DNA from: an uncultured Caulobacter sp.
Lineage (GTDB): Bacteria > Pseudomonadota > Alphaproteobacteria > Caulobacterales > Caulobacteraceae
NCBI GenBank assembly: GCA_913776195.1
Contig: CAJYMH010000006.1
Coordinates: 205,631 to 269,630, forward strand
DNA: 64,000 nt
Direction: 5' to 3'
Shown here: positions 42,147-51,685 of the stretch, piece after piece
How positions within the stretch are numbered: the first letter of the stretch is position 1
Layout of the letters: each line of letters begins with the position of its first letter
Translations under genes and position numbers: made by a program
The notes under the pieces: generated by a model
What the model saw: the letters and a program-made list of their open reading frames with translations, nothing else
Told to the model about the DNA's origin: nothing
Database searches by the model: none

Positions 42147-43565
42147 CTAAAGCCCCTTCACGATGCCTTCGACCATCTTCTTGGCGTCGGCGAAGAGCAT
42201 CATGGTGTTGTCGCGGAAGAACAGCTCGTTCTCGACGCCGGCATAACCCGACGCCATGCCGCGTTTGACGAACAGGACGGTGCGGGCCTTCTCCACGTCC
42301 AGGATCGGCATGCCGAAGATAGCGCTGGCGGGGTCGGTCTTGGCGGCCGGGTTTGTGACGTCGTTGGCGCCGATGACGAAGGCCACGTCGGCGGTGGAGA
42401 ACTCGCTGTTGATGTCCTCCAGCTCGAACACCTCGTCATAGGGAACGTTGGCCTCAGCCAGGAGGACGTTCATGTGGCCGGGCATGCGGCCGGCGACGGG
42501 GTGGATGGCGTACTTCACCTCGACCCCCTCCTCCTTCAGCTTGTCGGCCATTTCGCGCAGGGCGTGCTGGGCCTGGGAGACGGCCATGCCGTAGCCTGGG
42601 ACGATGATGACCTTGGAGGCGTTCTTCATGATGAAGGCCGCGTCGTCGGCGGAACCCTGTTTGACGGGGCGCGTCTCGACCTTGCCGCCCGCGGCAGCGG
42701 CAGCGGCGTCGGCGCCGAAGCCGCCCAGGATCACCGAGACGAAGCTGCGGTTCATGCCCTTGCACATGATGTAGGACAGGATCGCGCCGGACGAGCCGAC
42801 CAGGGCCCCGGTGATGATCAGGGTGGTGTTTTCGAGCGTGAAGCCCAGGGCCGCCGCCGCCCAGCCGGAATAGCTGTTCAGCATCGACACCACGACGGGC
42901 ATGTCGGCCCCGCCGATGGGGATGATCAGGGTGACGCCGATCAGCAGGCTGAGGGCGAAGATGCCCCAGAAGGCCCACTTGGCCTCGCCCCCGGTGGCGA
43001 CCAGCACCACGATCAGGGCGACGACGCCGGCGGCGATGGCGATGTTCAGCAGGTGCCGGGCCGGCAGCAGGATCGGCGCGCCGCCCATGTTGCCGTTCAG
43101 CTTGGCGAAGGCGATGACCGAGCCGGTGAAGGTGATGGCGCCGATGGCCAGGCCCAGCGACAGCTCGATCAGGCTGTTGACGTGGATATGCCCGCCAGCG
43201 CCGACGATGCCGTAGGCGGCGGGGGTGTAGATGGCGGCCACGGCCACGAGGCAGGCGGCCATGCCGACCAGGGAGTGGAAGGCGGCGACCAGCTGCGGCA
43301 TGGAGGTCATCGGCACCTTGCGGGCGATGACGGCCCCCACCCCGCCGCCGACGGCGACGCCGGCCACGATCAGGCCGATGGTGATGGGATCGAGCGCGCC
43401 CTGGCTCCACAGGGTGGCCATGACCGTGAACACGGCGATGCCCATGCCCACCATGCCGTAGGTGTTGCCCTTACGGCTGGTTTCCGGGCTCGACAGGCCG
43501 CGTAGGGCCAGGATGAACAGCACCCCGGAGACGAGGTACAGGATGGCGGCGAGATTGGCGTTCAT
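42147..43565 (-). CDS. pntB: NAD(P) transhydrogenase subunit beta
   Basis: PntB carries most of the membrane part and the NADP-binding domain III of the proton-driven transhydrogenase, which makes NADPH from NADH. Nine or so membrane helices cover residues 1-270; domain III contains VIIVPGYGMAVSQAQHALRE, KYAIHPVAGRMPGHMNVLLA and FVIGANDVTNPAAKTDPASA. The length of 472 aa is typical. It follows the pntAB gene by 22 nt. Confidence 0.97.
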   Translation of the reverse strand: MNANLAAILYLVSGVLFILALRGLSSPETSRKGNTYGMVGMGIAVFTVMATLWSQGALDPITIGLIVAGVAVGGGVGAVIARKVPMTSMPQLVAAFHSLVGMAACLVAVAAIYTPAAYGIVGAGGHIHVNSLIELSLGLAIGAITFTGSVIAFAKLNGNMGGAPILLPARHLLNIAIAAGVVALIVVLVATGGEAKWAFWGIFALSLLIGVTLIIPIGGADMPVVVSMLNSYSGWAAAALGFTLENTTLIITGALVGSSGAILSYIMCKGMNRSFVSVILGGFGADAAAAAAGGKVETRPVKQGSADDAAFIMKNASKVIIVPGYGMAVSQAQHALREMADKLKEEGVEVKYAIHPVAGRMPGHMNVLLAEANVPYDEVFELEDINSEFSTADVAFVIGANDVTNPAAKTDPASAIFGMPILDVEKARTVLFVKRGMASGYAGVENELFFRDNTMMLFADAKKMVEGIVKGL

Positions 43566-43587
43566 GTGATGTCCCCCAGGTCCCGCT

Positions 43588-43914
43588 CTACTTCTGCTTC
43601 TTCTTGTACATGGCCAGCATCCGCTGGGTGACGAGGAAGCCCCCGAAGATGTTCACGGCGGCGAAGGCGGCGGCGACGGCGCCGGCCCCCTTTGAAATCC
43701 AGACGTTGGTCGCGGTCTCCGCATCCTGCGCGCCCGCGCCGTGGGCGGCCGCGGCCAGCAGGGCGCCGACGATGATCACGGACGAGATGGCGTTGGTCAC
43801 CGCCATGAGCGGCGTGTGCAGGGCGGGCGTGACGCTCCACACCACGTAGTAGCCAACGAAGATGGCGAGCACGAAGATCGCCAGGCGGAAGATGGTGGGG
43901 TCGACGGCTTCCAT
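43588..43914 (-). CDS. pntAB: NAD(P) transhydrogenase subunit alpha, membrane part (PntAB)
   Basis: This 108-aa protein holds the four C-terminal membrane helices of the alpha subunit, encoded separately as in many alphaproteobacteria. VGYYVVWSVTPALHTPLMAV and FLVTQRMLAMYKKKQK are recognisable family stretches. It sits between pntAA and pntB. Confidence 0.93.
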   Translation of the reverse strand: MEAVDPTIFRLAIFVLAIFVGYYVVWSVTPALHTPLMAVTNAISSVIIVGALLAAAAHGAGAQDAETATNVWISKGAGAVAAAFAAVNIFGGFLVTQRMLAMYKKKQK

Positions 43915-43954
43915 ATCGGGCCTCCCAATTGTTCGGTGCGCGGCTCGGCCGCGA

Positions 43955-45088
43955 TCAGCTCTTGAGAGCCGGATGGACGACGGCGCCGCTCTGGCAGACC
44001 ACGGCGGCCTTGAGGATCTCGTCCTCGAAGTCCGGGGCGTAGGCGCCCTCCTTGTTCAGCAGCAGGGCCGACAAGGAGACCAGATTGCGCGAGTAGAGCG
44101 CCGAAGCATCGGCGGCGATGCGGCCTGGCAGGTTGGCGATGCCGACGATCTTGGCCCCGTTGGGCGTCTCGACGATCTCGCCCAGCTTGGCGCCCTCGAC
44201 ATTGCCGCCCTGCTCGATGGCCAGGTCAATCAGCACCGAACCGGGGCGCATCGAGGCGACCTGGGCTGCGGTGACGAGACGCGGCGCGGGGCGGCCCGGG
44301 ATCAGGGCCGTGGTGATGACGATGTCCTGCTTGGCGATGTGGCCGGAGACCAGCTCGGCCTGCTTGGCCTGGTACTCTTTCGACATCTCCTTGGCGTAGC
44401 CGCCGGCGGTCTGAGCGTTCTTGAACTCCTCGTCCTCGACGGCGAGGAACTTGGCGCCCAGGGACTCCACCTGCTCCTTGGTGGCGGGGCGCACGTCGGT
44501 GGCGGTGACCACCGCGCCCAGGCGGCGAGCCGTGGCGATGGCCTGCAAGCCGGCGACGCCGACGCCCATGATGAACACCTTGGCCGCGGCGACGGTGCCG
44601 GCGGCGGTCATCATCATCGGCAGGGCCTTGCCATAGACATGGGCCCCTTCGATCACGGCGCGGTAGCCGGCCAGGTTGGCCTGGGACGACAGGGCGTCCA
44701 TCACCTGGGCCCGCGTGATGCGCGGGATGAACTCCATGGCCAGGGCCGTGCAACCCTGCTTGGCCAAGGCGTCCAGGGTAGTCTTGTCCTGATGTGGGTT
44801 GAGCAGGGCCGCGACCAGGGCGCCCTTCTTCAGCGCCGCTATCTCGTCGGCCTCGGGGCCGCGCACCTTGAACAGGATGTCGGCCTCGCTGGCGGCGGCC
44901 TTGGCCGTCTTGGCCAGCTTGGCGCCGGCGGCGGCGTATTCGGAATCGGGAATGGCGGCCGAAAGGCCCGCGCCCTGCTCCACCGTCACGGCGAAACCGG
45001 CGGCGATGAGCTTCTTGACGCTCTCGGGCGTGGCCGCGACGCGGGTCTCACCCGCACGACGTTCCTTGGTGACCGCAATGACGGCCAT
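43955..45088 (-). CDS. pntAA: NAD(P) transhydrogenase subunit alpha, NAD-binding part (PntAA)
   Basis: The soluble NAD-binding domain I. VTKERRAGETRVAATPESVK opens the protein; AAKVFIMGVGVAGLQAIATA is the Rossmann motif, and RPAPRLVTAAQVASMRPGSV follows. ATG 45088 is chosen over 45106 because GGGGGAGG lies 6 nt before it. The length is 377 aa. It is the first gene of the pntAA-pntAB-pntB operon. Confidence 0.95.
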   Translation of the reverse strand: MAVIAVTKERRAGETRVAATPESVKKLIAAGFAVTVEQGAGLSAAIPDSEYAAAGAKLAKTAKAAASEADILFKVRGPEADEIAALKKGALVAALLNPHQDKTTLDALAKQGCTALAMEFIPRITRAQVMDALSSQANLAGYRAVIEGAHVYGKALPMMMTAAGTVAAAKVFIMGVGVAGLQAIATARRLGAVVTATDVRPATKEQVESLGAKFLAVEDEEFKNAQTAGGYAKEMSKEYQAKQAELVSGHIAKQDIVITTALIPGRPAPRLVTAAQVASMRPGSVLIDLAIEQGGNVEGAKLGEIVETPNGAKIVGIANLPGRIAADASALYSRNLVSLSALLLNKEGAYAPDFEDEILKAAVVCQSGAVVHPALKS

Positions 45089-45201
45089 GCAGCGCCTCCC
45101 CCTCACCGGACTGCCCTATGGTTGCAGCCCGTTTAGGGGAAGAACTTGCCCTTTGTCGAGCCGATCAGATCAACTCGCGCAAAATTATTCTCGAACAGCC
45201 G

Positions 45202-45426
45202 TTAGTGTTGCTGAGGCTTTTCCTTGAGCAGGAAAAAGCCAGCCACGGCCACGACGACCGCAGCGATCAGGCCGCCGAGGAAGCCGGCGCTGGTGCAGAA
45301 CCACAGAACCAAGGCGGTGAGAAACGAAGCCAGGGCCAGGGAGCCCCACTTCGTCATCAGGTTGAAGGCGTGGAAGGTCGAAGCCTGTTCCTGGATGTCC
45401 ATTTCGCCGCGGTGATAATCGGCCAT
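45202..45426 (-). CDS. aa3-type cytochrome c oxidase subunit IV
   Basis: A 74-aa membrane protein: MADYHRGEMDIQEQASTFHA followed by FNLMTKWGSLALASFLTALV and one further helix. The start pattern YxxGxMDIxEQxxTFxxF is the signature of the small subunit IV of alphaproteobacterial aa3 oxidases. Its exact function is not known, and other oxidase genes are not in the window. It lies downstream of an alpha/beta hydrolase gene. Confidence 0.85.
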   Translation of the reverse strand: MADYHRGEMDIQEQASTFHAFNLMTKWGSLALASFLTALVLWFCTSAGFLGGLIAAVVVAVAGFFLLKEKPQQH

Positions 45427-45491
45427 GTCGCGCCCTTGCGTGGAAACTTGAGTTGCTGGGCAGATACAACGCCGCGCCGCCCGGCTCAAGC

Positions 45492-46430
45492 TCAGGCCTG
45501 TGCTGCCTTTGGCGGCCAGCCGGCCAGAAGTCCCCGCAAGGCTGCGACGAAGGCCAGCGGCTGGTCCAGCATGACGTGGTGATGCGCCTGGGGCAGCTCG
45601 ATCATCGGGGTGCCGGGAGCGACCAGGCTGTGCATGTAGGCCAGCACCTCCGGGTCGATGAGGGCGGAGTTCTGTCCCCACATGAAGGCGCTGGGACACT
45701 GAGGACGGCCGGGGCGCTCGTTGAAGCTGAAGTGCTTCCAGAGGTTCGGATCGAACTTCCAGGCGAAACCGCCCTCCACCGTCCGCACCGAGCGGCGGCC
45801 GATGAAATCGACGATGTAGAGATTCTCGCACGGCTGCGGCGGCGCCAGGCGAAAGCGCGCCAGGGCGTCGATCAGGGTCGCGTAGATGCGGTTGGGGCCG
45901 TTGCGGGACGGCGGGCCCTTCCACTCGCGGGAGGGCGGGCGGATAGGCGAATCGACGCTGACCGCCGCGCGCAGGCGGTCGCCGCCCTTGGCCGCCGCCA
46001 GCATTGTCGGATAGGAGCCGAAGGAATGGCCCACGAAGACCGGCTTGCCGCCGTCGGCATAGAGACCGGCGGCCTCGGCGGCGGCGAAGGCTTCGCGGAC
46101 GAACTGGTCGCCGTCGTATTTCTCGCGCCAGCCCGAGCCGCCCATGCCGGACCAGGAGATGGCCGCCACCCGCCAGTCGTCGGCGAAGAACGGAGCGATG
46201 AAACTCCACCAGTCAGCGTGGGCGCCGTTGCCGTGGAGGAACAGCAGGCCGGGCTTGCCGACCTCGCCCCAGGTGAGCAGTTCGATGTCCACGCCATCGA
46301 CGGCGACAGTCGAGCGTTCGGGCTCGCGGGCGATCGCCTCGTCAAACCAGGCGGGCGCGGAAGGCTTCTCACCGGCGAAGGGCGCCAGGGGCGCGCCGAG
46401 CTCCGGCGGCAGGGGCGCTTCGTCAGCCAT
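45492..46430 (-). CDS. Alpha/beta hydrolase
   Basis: A 312-aa soluble alpha/beta hydrolase: [20 protein letters not shown] near the N-terminus, the nucleophile Ser136 in [12 protein letters not shown], and a late [20 protein letters not shown] with the catalytic His. Substrate unknown. ATG 46430 gives an 8-nt overlap with the upstream thioesterase gene, so both probably belong to one transcript. Confidence 0.8.
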   Translation of the reverse strand: MADEAPLPPELGAPLAPFAGEKPSAPAWFDEAIAREPERSTVAVDGVDIELLTWGEVGKPGLLFLHGNGAHADWWSFIAPFFADDWRVAAISWSGMGGSGWREKYDGDQFVREAFAAAEAAGLYADGGKPVFVGHSFGSYPTMLAAAKGGDRLRAAVSVDSPIRPPSREWKGPPSRNGPNRIYATLIDALARFRLAPPQPCENLYIVDFIGRRSVRTVEGGFAWKFDPNLWKHFSFNERPGRPQCPSAFMWGQNSALIDPEVLAYMHSLVAPGTPMIELPQAHHHVMLDQPLAFVAALRGLLAGWPPKAAQA

Positions 46431-46887
46431 TCTTGAACGCCTTTTCACCGGGACGTGGATCGCGCGCGCCGAGCGACTTGAAGACGCCCGAGCCAGTCAT
46501 CAGGGTCCGGTCGCCGCACCAGATGCGGCCGCGCACGGTGAACAGGCCCTCGACCTCCGACACCAGCTCGCTTTCGCCTTCCACCCAGTCGCCCAGCTGG
46601 GCGCCGGAGAGGAAGTCGCAAGTCAGGCGCACGGTCACCCAACGGCTGGACCGCTCGATGGAGATGATCCGGCCCCAGGCCATGTCGGCGAAGCTCATCA
46701 GCATGCCGCCGTGGCAGTTGCCCAGGCCGTTGGTGTGATGCTGCTCCACCCGGAAGGCCAGCAGGGACCGCTCCCCGCCGCGCTCGAACAGGGGGCCGAT
46801 CTGCACCCCGAAGCCGCGCGACCAGTTGAGCTGGCGATAGCCTTCCGGGATCACGGCCGCCTGGGCCTCTGTCAGGTCATCGGACAT
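46423..46887 (-). CDS. PaaI/YdiI-type hot-dog thioesterase
   Basis: A 154-aa hot-dog-fold acyl-CoA thioesterase. The active-site motif is [20 protein letters not shown], with [20 protein letters not shown] following. Members of the family handle phenylacetyl- or medium-chain acyl-CoA; the substrate here is unknown. It overlaps the alpha/beta hydrolase gene downstream. Confidence 0.82.
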   Translation of the reverse strand: MSDDLTEAQAAVIPEGYRQLNWSRGFGVQIGPLFERGGERSLLAFRVEQHHTNGLGNCHGGMLMSFADMAWGRIISIERSSRWVTVRLTCDFLSGAQLGDWVEGESELVSEVEGLFTVRGRIWCGDRTLMTGSGVFKSLGARDPRPGEKAFKNG

Positions 46888-46936
46888 CCGATGATTCTAA
46901 CAAGCGTTTGAGGGCGGTGGGAAGCCTTACCGCAGA

Positions 46937-48736
46937 TCAACCCACCAGATCGTCGAACTCATCGACCAGCTTCTCGAGCTGCGAGCACCCTGCCGCCCAG
47001 AAGGCTTTCTGGCGCGGGTCCAGGCCGAAGGGGGCCAGGGCTTCCACATAGGTCTTGGTTCCGCCGGCCGAGAGCAGATCTTCATACAGAGGCGCGAAGG
47101 CGGCCGGATTCTCCGCCCGCTTGGCCATCAGGCCGCGCACCAGCAGGTCGCCGAAGGCGTAGGCGTAGACGTAGAACGGCGCGTGGGCGAAGTGGCTGAC
47201 ATAGGCCCAGTAGTGCTCGTAGCCGGGGTTCAGCTTCACGGCCGGACCCAGGCTTTCGGCCATGGTCTCCAGCCACAGGCCGGCGATCTGATCGGGGGCC
47301 AGTTCGCCCTGCAGGCGGGCGTCGTGGAAGCGCGTCTCGAAGCGGTGGAAGGCGATCTGGCGGACGACGGTGTTGAGGCCATCCTCGATCTTGCCCGCCA
47401 GGAGCGCCATACGGTCGGCCTTTGACGCTTCGGCCAGCAGACGCTCGAACACCAGGCCCTCGCCGAAGATCGAGGCGGTCTCGGCCAAGGTCAGGGGTGT
47501 GTCGGCCAGCAGTGTGCCGAGGGGCGAGCACAGGGTCTGGTGGACAGCGTGGCCCAGTTCGTGCGCCAGGGTCAGGACGTCCCGCCGCTCGCCCATGTAG
47601 TTCATGAAGACATAGGGGTGGCGGTTGGCCGAGACCGGGTGCGAATAGGCGCCCGACTGCTTGCCCGGACGCGGGGCGGCGTCGATCCAGGGCTGGGTGA
47701 AGAAGCCGCGGGCCACGTCGGCGAATTTCGGAGCCAGGTCCTGGAAGCTTTCGAGCACCAGGCCCTTTGCCTCGTCCCAGCCATACTGTCGGGGAGTCGC
47801 GGCGTCGAGCGGAGCGTTGCGGTCCCAGTAGTCCAGGGTCTTGCGGCCCATGGCCCGGGCCTTCAACGCATAATAGCGGTGGCTGATGGACGGGTAGGAT
47901 TCGACCACCGCCGCCTCCAGCGCCTCCACCGACTCGGCGTCGACCTCGTTGGCCAGGTGGCGCGACTGGGCGGGCGCAGCGTAGCGGCGCCAGCGATCCT
48001 CGACCTGTTTTTCGAAGGCCAGGGTGTTGAGCACCAGAGCCTGGGTCGACGTGCGCTCCTCCAGGGCCTTGGCCAGACCGTTGGCGGCCGCCTTGCGGTT
48101 GGCGGCGGAGGGGTCGGTGAGGCGATTCAGCGCCTCGGGCAGGGTCAGGGTCTCGCGGCCGACCTTGGCGGTCAGGCGGGCCAGGGTCTCGTCCCACAGG
48201 CGGACCCAGTTGCCGACGGCGGGGGCGCGATCCACCAGCAGATGCTCCAGCTCCGCCGACAGCTCGTGCGGGCGCGACAAGCGGAGGCGGCGCAGCCAGG
48301 GGCTCCACTTGGCGGCGGCGGGATGGGCCTTGAGGGCGGCGTCCAGCTCGGCGTCCTCGAGCTCGTTCAGCTCGAGGGTGAAGAACAGGCTCTCGGCGCC
48401 GATGGCGGCGGCCTTCGCGCGGACGTCAGCCTCGAACTTGGCCCAGCCGGCGTCGTCGCGGGCGGTGGAGGCGGCGAGCGAGGCGTACGCCCCGACGCCC
48501 CACAGGGCGTTGGTGGCGTCCTCGTAAAAACCGAGCCCCTCGTCGATCAGCGCGCCCAGCTTCGCCGGCTCGGCCCGAGCGGCGACGAACGCCCCCTTAA
48601 GCGCGACAAGCTTGTGGTTCGCGGCGGAGGCGGCGGCGAGGTCCGCCTCGATCCGCGGATCGTCACGCCCGACGTAAAGATCGTCGAGGCGCCACTGCGG
48701 GATGTCGGTCTTGGGCGTGCGGATGGGAGCGTTCAT
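46937..48736 (-). CDS. pepF: M3 family oligoendopeptidase (PepF type)
   Basis: A cytoplasmic zinc peptidase of 599 aa. The zinc motif HELGH is at residues 392-396 in LTLAHELGHAVHQ, with FGEGLVFERLLAEAS downstream and PVSANRHPYVFMNYMGERRD before it. The large helical N-terminal half is typical. It degrades short peptides. It is the only gene of its kind in the window. Confidence 0.93.
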   Translation of the reverse strand: MNAPIRTPKTDIPQWRLDDLYVGRDDPRIEADLAAASAANHKLVALKGAFVAARAEPAKLGALIDEGLGFYEDATNALWGVGAYASLAASTARDDAGWAKFEADVRAKAAAIGAESLFFTLELNELEDAELDAALKAHPAAAKWSPWLRRLRLSRPHELSAELEHLLVDRAPAVGNWVRLWDETLARLTAKVGRETLTLPEALNRLTDPSAANRKAAANGLAKALEERTSTQALVLNTLAFEKQVEDRWRRYAAPAQSRHLANEVDAESVEALEAAVVESYPSISHRYYALKARAMGRKTLDYWDRNAPLDAATPRQYGWDEAKGLVLESFQDLAPKFADVARGFFTQPWIDAAPRPGKQSGAYSHPVSANRHPYVFMNYMGERRDVLTLAHELGHAVHQTLCSPLGTLLADTPLTLAETASIFGEGLVFERLLAEASKADRMALLAGKIEDGLNTVVRQIAFHRFETRFHDARLQGELAPDQIAGLWLETMAESLGPAVKLNPGYEHYWAYVSHFAHAPFYVYAYAFGDLLVRGLMAKRAENPAAFAPLYEDLLSAGGTKTYVEALAPFGLDPRQKAFWAAGCSQLEKLVDEFDDLVG

Positions 48737-48837
48737 CAGGTGGTCTCGGAGGAAGTCAGGCAGGGAGTATAGGGAGGGTCGCGCTCAGACCGCTCAAAAA
48801 AGTTCGCCTCCCTCGCCCTTGTGGCGAGACACAAACT

Positions 48838-48869
48838 CCGCTCACCCCGGCGAAGGCCGGGATGAGCGG
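48838..48869. repeat. Intergenic inverted repeat, family A
   Basis: CCGCTCACCCCGGCGAAGGC followed by CGGGATGAGCGG, between pepF and an exported hydrolase gene. A further short hairpin (CTCGCC...GGCGAG, 48,816-48,832) and a run of six A (48,794-48,799) lie next to it and could act as a minus-strand terminator for the hydrolase gene. Confidence 0.8.
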
Positions 48870-48879
48870 TTGAAAGGAA

Positions 48880-49851
48880 TCAAAACCCCTTGCGCTTCAT
48901 CCAGCTCAGAACCGCGTCCGGCCAGGCCTCAACCGGCTTGTCCTTCACCGCGCGGAGGCCGAAGCCGTGGCCGCCTTCTTCGTAGATGTGCATCTCGGCG
49001 GGGACCTTGGCGGCCTTGAGGGCGGCGAAGACCTGGAGGCTGTTCTCCACGGGGACAGAGGCGTCGTCGGCGGCGTGGATGAAGATCACCGGCGGGGCGT
49101 CGGGGCGGACCTCCTTCTCCAGCGAGTACTTGGCGATCATGCGCGATGTCTGCTCCTCGCCCAGAAGCTGCTGGCGCGAGCCGGCGTGGACAAAGGGATC
49201 GGCCATGGTGGCGACGGGGTACATGAGGACGGAGAAGTCCGGGCGGGCCGACAGCTGGTCGGCGGCGTCGACCGGCTTGTAGACCGCCTCATCGAACCGG
49301 AAGGTCAGGGAGCCGGCCGCGTGGCCGCCGGCGGAGAAGCCGATCACGCCGACCTTCTTCGGATCGAGGCCGTCCTTGGTCGCGCGCTGGCGCACGAGGC
49401 GCAGTGCGCGCTGCATGTCCTGCAGAATCACGTCGGGACCAGCGCCCCAATGGTCGCCCGGCAGGCGGTAGGTCATGACATAGACGGTGACCCCGGCGGC
49501 AGCGAAGCGCTCGGCCGTCTCGTAGCCTTCCTTATCCATGACCACACGGATGTAGCCGCCGCCGGGGGCCATCAGCAGGGAGGTTCCGTTCGGGGTCTTC
49601 GGCTTGAAGACCACCATGTCGGGACGCTCCACCTGCTCGATGTAGCGGTCGCGGATGACAGTGATGTCCTGACTGCGCTCGATGATCTTCGCCTTGGCCG
49701 TGGCGCTGACCGAGCCTGGCGGCAGGCCGGGCCACAGGGCGACCTTCTCGAAGGACGGATCGGCGAGCGGGTCGATCGGGGCGGCCATGGCGGCTCCTGA
49801 ATAGAGAACGGCGATCAGGCCGAAGAAGAACGTACGAATTCTCGAGATCAT
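48880..49851 (-). CDS. Exported alpha/beta hydrolase (BD-FAE-like, xylan esterase type)
   Basis: A signal peptide (ISRIRTFFFGLIAVLYSGAA) is followed by an alpha/beta hydrolase domain with SLLMAPGGGYIRVVMDKEGY (oxyanion), VGVIGFSAGGHAAGSLTFRF (nucleophile Ser) and EEGGHGFGLRA (His). The domain resembles the BD-FAE/xylan esterase group found with carbohydrate degradation genes; the substrate is not known. The start is ATG 49851; the in-frame TTG at 49860 is less likely. The length is 323 aa. Confidence 0.82.
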   Translation of the reverse strand: MISRIRTFFFGLIAVLYSGAAMAAPIDPLADPSFEKVALWPGLPPGSVSATAKAKIIERSQDITVIRDRYIEQVERPDMVVFKPKTPNGTSLLMAPGGGYIRVVMDKEGYETAERFAAAGVTVYVMTYRLPGDHWGAGPDVILQDMQRALRLVRQRATKDGLDPKKVGVIGFSAGGHAAGSLTFRFDEAVYKPVDAADQLSARPDFSVLMYPVATMADPFVHAGSRQQLLGEEQTSRMIAKYSLEKEVRPDAPPVIFIHAADDASVPVENSLQVFAALKAAKVPAEMHIYEEGGHGFGLRAVKDKPVEAWPDAVLSWMKRKGF

Positions 49852-49926
49852 GGTTTCCAATTCCCCACCAACAGTCAGGCTCGTTAACCCGCGACTCAGC
49901 TCTCCGAAACCGCGCCTTTACCCGTC

Positions 49927-49996
49927 ACCTGTATCAATACGAACCACAACGAGCTTTCGCCCCCAATCCAACGGGCAGGTGGAAACCGATACAGGT
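49927..49996. promoter_or_regulatory. Spaced inverted repeat upstream of tacA
   Basis: ACCTGTATC at 49,927-49,935 and GATACAGGT at 49,988-49,996 are exact inverted copies 52 nt apart, in the space between the divergent hydrolase and tacA genes. The right copy lies just before tacA (start 50,010). It could be a looping operator or part of an mRNA hairpin. Confidence 0.35.
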
Positions 49997-50009
49997 AGGT
50001 GTCTTCAAG

Positions 50010-51458
50010 ATGACCAAGACGGTTCTCGTCGTCGACGACGATCCGACTCAGCGTCGGCTCATTCAGGCGGTTCTCGAACGCGAGGGCTTCGCCGTGGCGC
50101 ACGCCGAAAACGGCGATGAGGCCCTGGGCCACCTGATCGGCGGCAAGAGCGCCGACGTGGTGCTGCTGGACCTGGTCATGCCGGGCATGACCGGTCAGGA
50201 CACCTTGGTGCAGATTCGCCAGCGCGGCTTCGTCCAGCCGGTGATCGTGCTGACCGCGACCGGCGGCGTCGACACCGTGGTGAAGGCCATGCAGGCCGGC
50301 GCCACCGACTTTTTCATCAAACCGGCGTCCCCCGAGCGGATCATCGTTTCGATCCGTAACGCCCTGTCCATCGGCGCCCTGAAGGGCGAGGTGGACAGAC
50401 TTTCAAAGCGAGCCAGCAACCGCACCACCTTCGACGACCTGATCGGCGACGGTCCGGCCATGACCCTGGTCAAGCGCATGGGCGCCCGGGCGGCCAAGTC
50501 GGCCATCCCGATCCTGGTCACCGGCGAAAGCGGCGTCGGCAAGGAGCTGATCGCCCGCGCCGTGCATGGCGGGTCCGACCGGGCCGGCAAGCCGTTCGTC
50601 GCGGTGAACTGCGGCGCGATCCCCGAGAACCTCGTGGAATCGATCCTGTTCGGCCACGAGAAGGGCAGCTTCACCGGCGCCACGGCCCAGCATTCAGGCA
50701 AGTTCAAGGAAGCAGACGGCGGCACCCTGTTCCTGGACGAGGTGGGCGAGCTGCCGCTGGATATACAGGTCAAGCTTCTGCGCGCGTTACAGGAAGGCGA
50801 GATCGATCCCATCGGGGCCAAGCGTTCGGTGAAGGTGGACGTGCGCATCGTCTCGGCCACCAATCGCGACCTGGCCACGGCGGTGGCCGAGGGCCGGTTC
50901 CGCGAGGACCTGTTCTATCGCCTGAACGTGTTCCCGGTGGAGGCCCCGTCCCTGCGCGATCGTCGCGAGGACATCCCTGCCCTGATCGACGCCTTCGTGC
51001 GCCGGTTCAACGTGGAGGAAGGCAAGAACGTCATCGGCTGCGCGCCCGAGGCCCTGGCCTGTCTGACCGCCTTTGATTGGCCCGGCAATGTGCGCCAGCT
51101 GGAGAACACCGTGTACCGCGCCATCGTGCTGTCGGACGCGCCGTACCTGCAGCTGCACGACTTTCCCGCCATTTCAGGCGTCTCGGTTCCCCCGCCGGAG
51201 TCCGCCCCCGCCCAGGTCCCGTCGATCCTGGCCGAGGCCATCGCGGCCGCGCCGGTCGGCGAACAGCCGGTCAAGATCCTGGACGGCCGCGGACACCTGC
51301 GGACGCTGGAGGAGATCGAGCGCGATCTGATCCAGCACGCCATCGAGGTCTATGCCGGCCACATGAGCGAGGTGGCCCGCCGCCTCGGCATCGGCCGCTC
51401 CACGCTGTATCGCAAGGTGCGCGAGCAGGGCCTGGAAGAACTGGTGAAGGCGTCGTGA
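50010..51458 (+). CDS. tacA: Sigma-54-dependent response regulator TacA
   Basis: TacA in Caulobacter is phosphorylated through ShpA and activates RpoN-dependent genes for stalk and swarmer-to-stalked development. The 482-aa protein has a receiver domain (Asp54 in [11 protein letters not shown], acidic pocket Asp10/11, Lys104), an AAA+ domain with Walker A GESGVGKE (172-179), the sigma-54 contact loop GSFTGA (219-224) and [14 protein letters not shown], and a Fis-type HTH at the end ([20 protein letters not shown]). Assignment to TacA rather than another NtrC family member rests on the Caulobacter context. Confidence 0.82.
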   Translation: MTKTVLVVDDDPTQRRLIQAVLEREGFAVAHAENGDEALGHLIGGKSADVVLLDLVMPGMTGQDTLVQIRQRGFVQPVIVLTATGGVDTVVKAMQAGATDFFIKPASPERIIVSIRNALSIGALKGEVDRLSKRASNRTTFDDLIGDGPAMTLVKRMGARAAKSAIPILVTGESGVGKELIARAVHGGSDRAGKPFVAVNCGAIPENLVESILFGHEKGSFTGATAQHSGKFKEADGGTLFLDEVGELPLDIQVKLLRALQEGEIDPIGAKRSVKVDVRIVSATNRDLATAVAEGRFREDLFYRLNVFPVEAPSLRDRREDIPALIDAFVRRFNVEEGKNVIGCAPEALACLTAFDWPGNVRQLENTVYRAIVLSDAPYLQLHDFPAISGVSVPPPESAPAQVPSILAEAIAAAPVGEQPVKILDGRGHLRTLEEIERDLIQHAIEVYAGHMSEVARRLGIGRSTLYRKVREQGLEELVKAS

Positions 51459-51460
51459 GC

Positions 51461-51685
51461 ATGACCATCCGCCGCCCCGTCCCGCGCCCGATGTTCGACG
51501 CCGAGCTGGACATTCCGCGTCCGCCCATGTCGGTGCCCATGGCGGAAATCTACGAACTTGGCCGTCGCCTGGGCGCGACCGAGCGCGCTAATCGCCAGAC
51601 GGCCTCTTACGGCGAAATGTTCTGGCGGCCTTCTCGCCCCTGGGCTTCTCGCCCTTGGCCTTGGCGGCGATCTCCTTCAGCTTGA
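51461..51685 (+). CDS. Possible small protein coupled to tacA, overlapping an antisense gene
   Basis: ATG 51461 lies 2 nt after the tacA stop, with GAAGG upstream. The first 55 residues (RRPVPRPMFDAELDIPRPPM, AEIYELGRRLGATERA) use codons with G/C in the third position, as in real genes here. The last 19 residues run into the antisense of the gene on the minus strand (51,588-51,905) and are Trp/Arg/Pro-rich, so the 3' end may be longer than the functional protein. Function unknown. Confidence 0.4.
   Translation: MTIRRPVPRPMFDAELDIPRPPMSVPMAEIYELGRRLGATERANRQTASYGEMFWRPSRPWASRPWPWRRSPSA

Noticed and set aside
42051..43505. A 484-codon plus-strand frame opposite pntB
   Set aside because: Antisense shadow of a clear transhydrogenase subunit; repetitive Gly/Asp/His composition.
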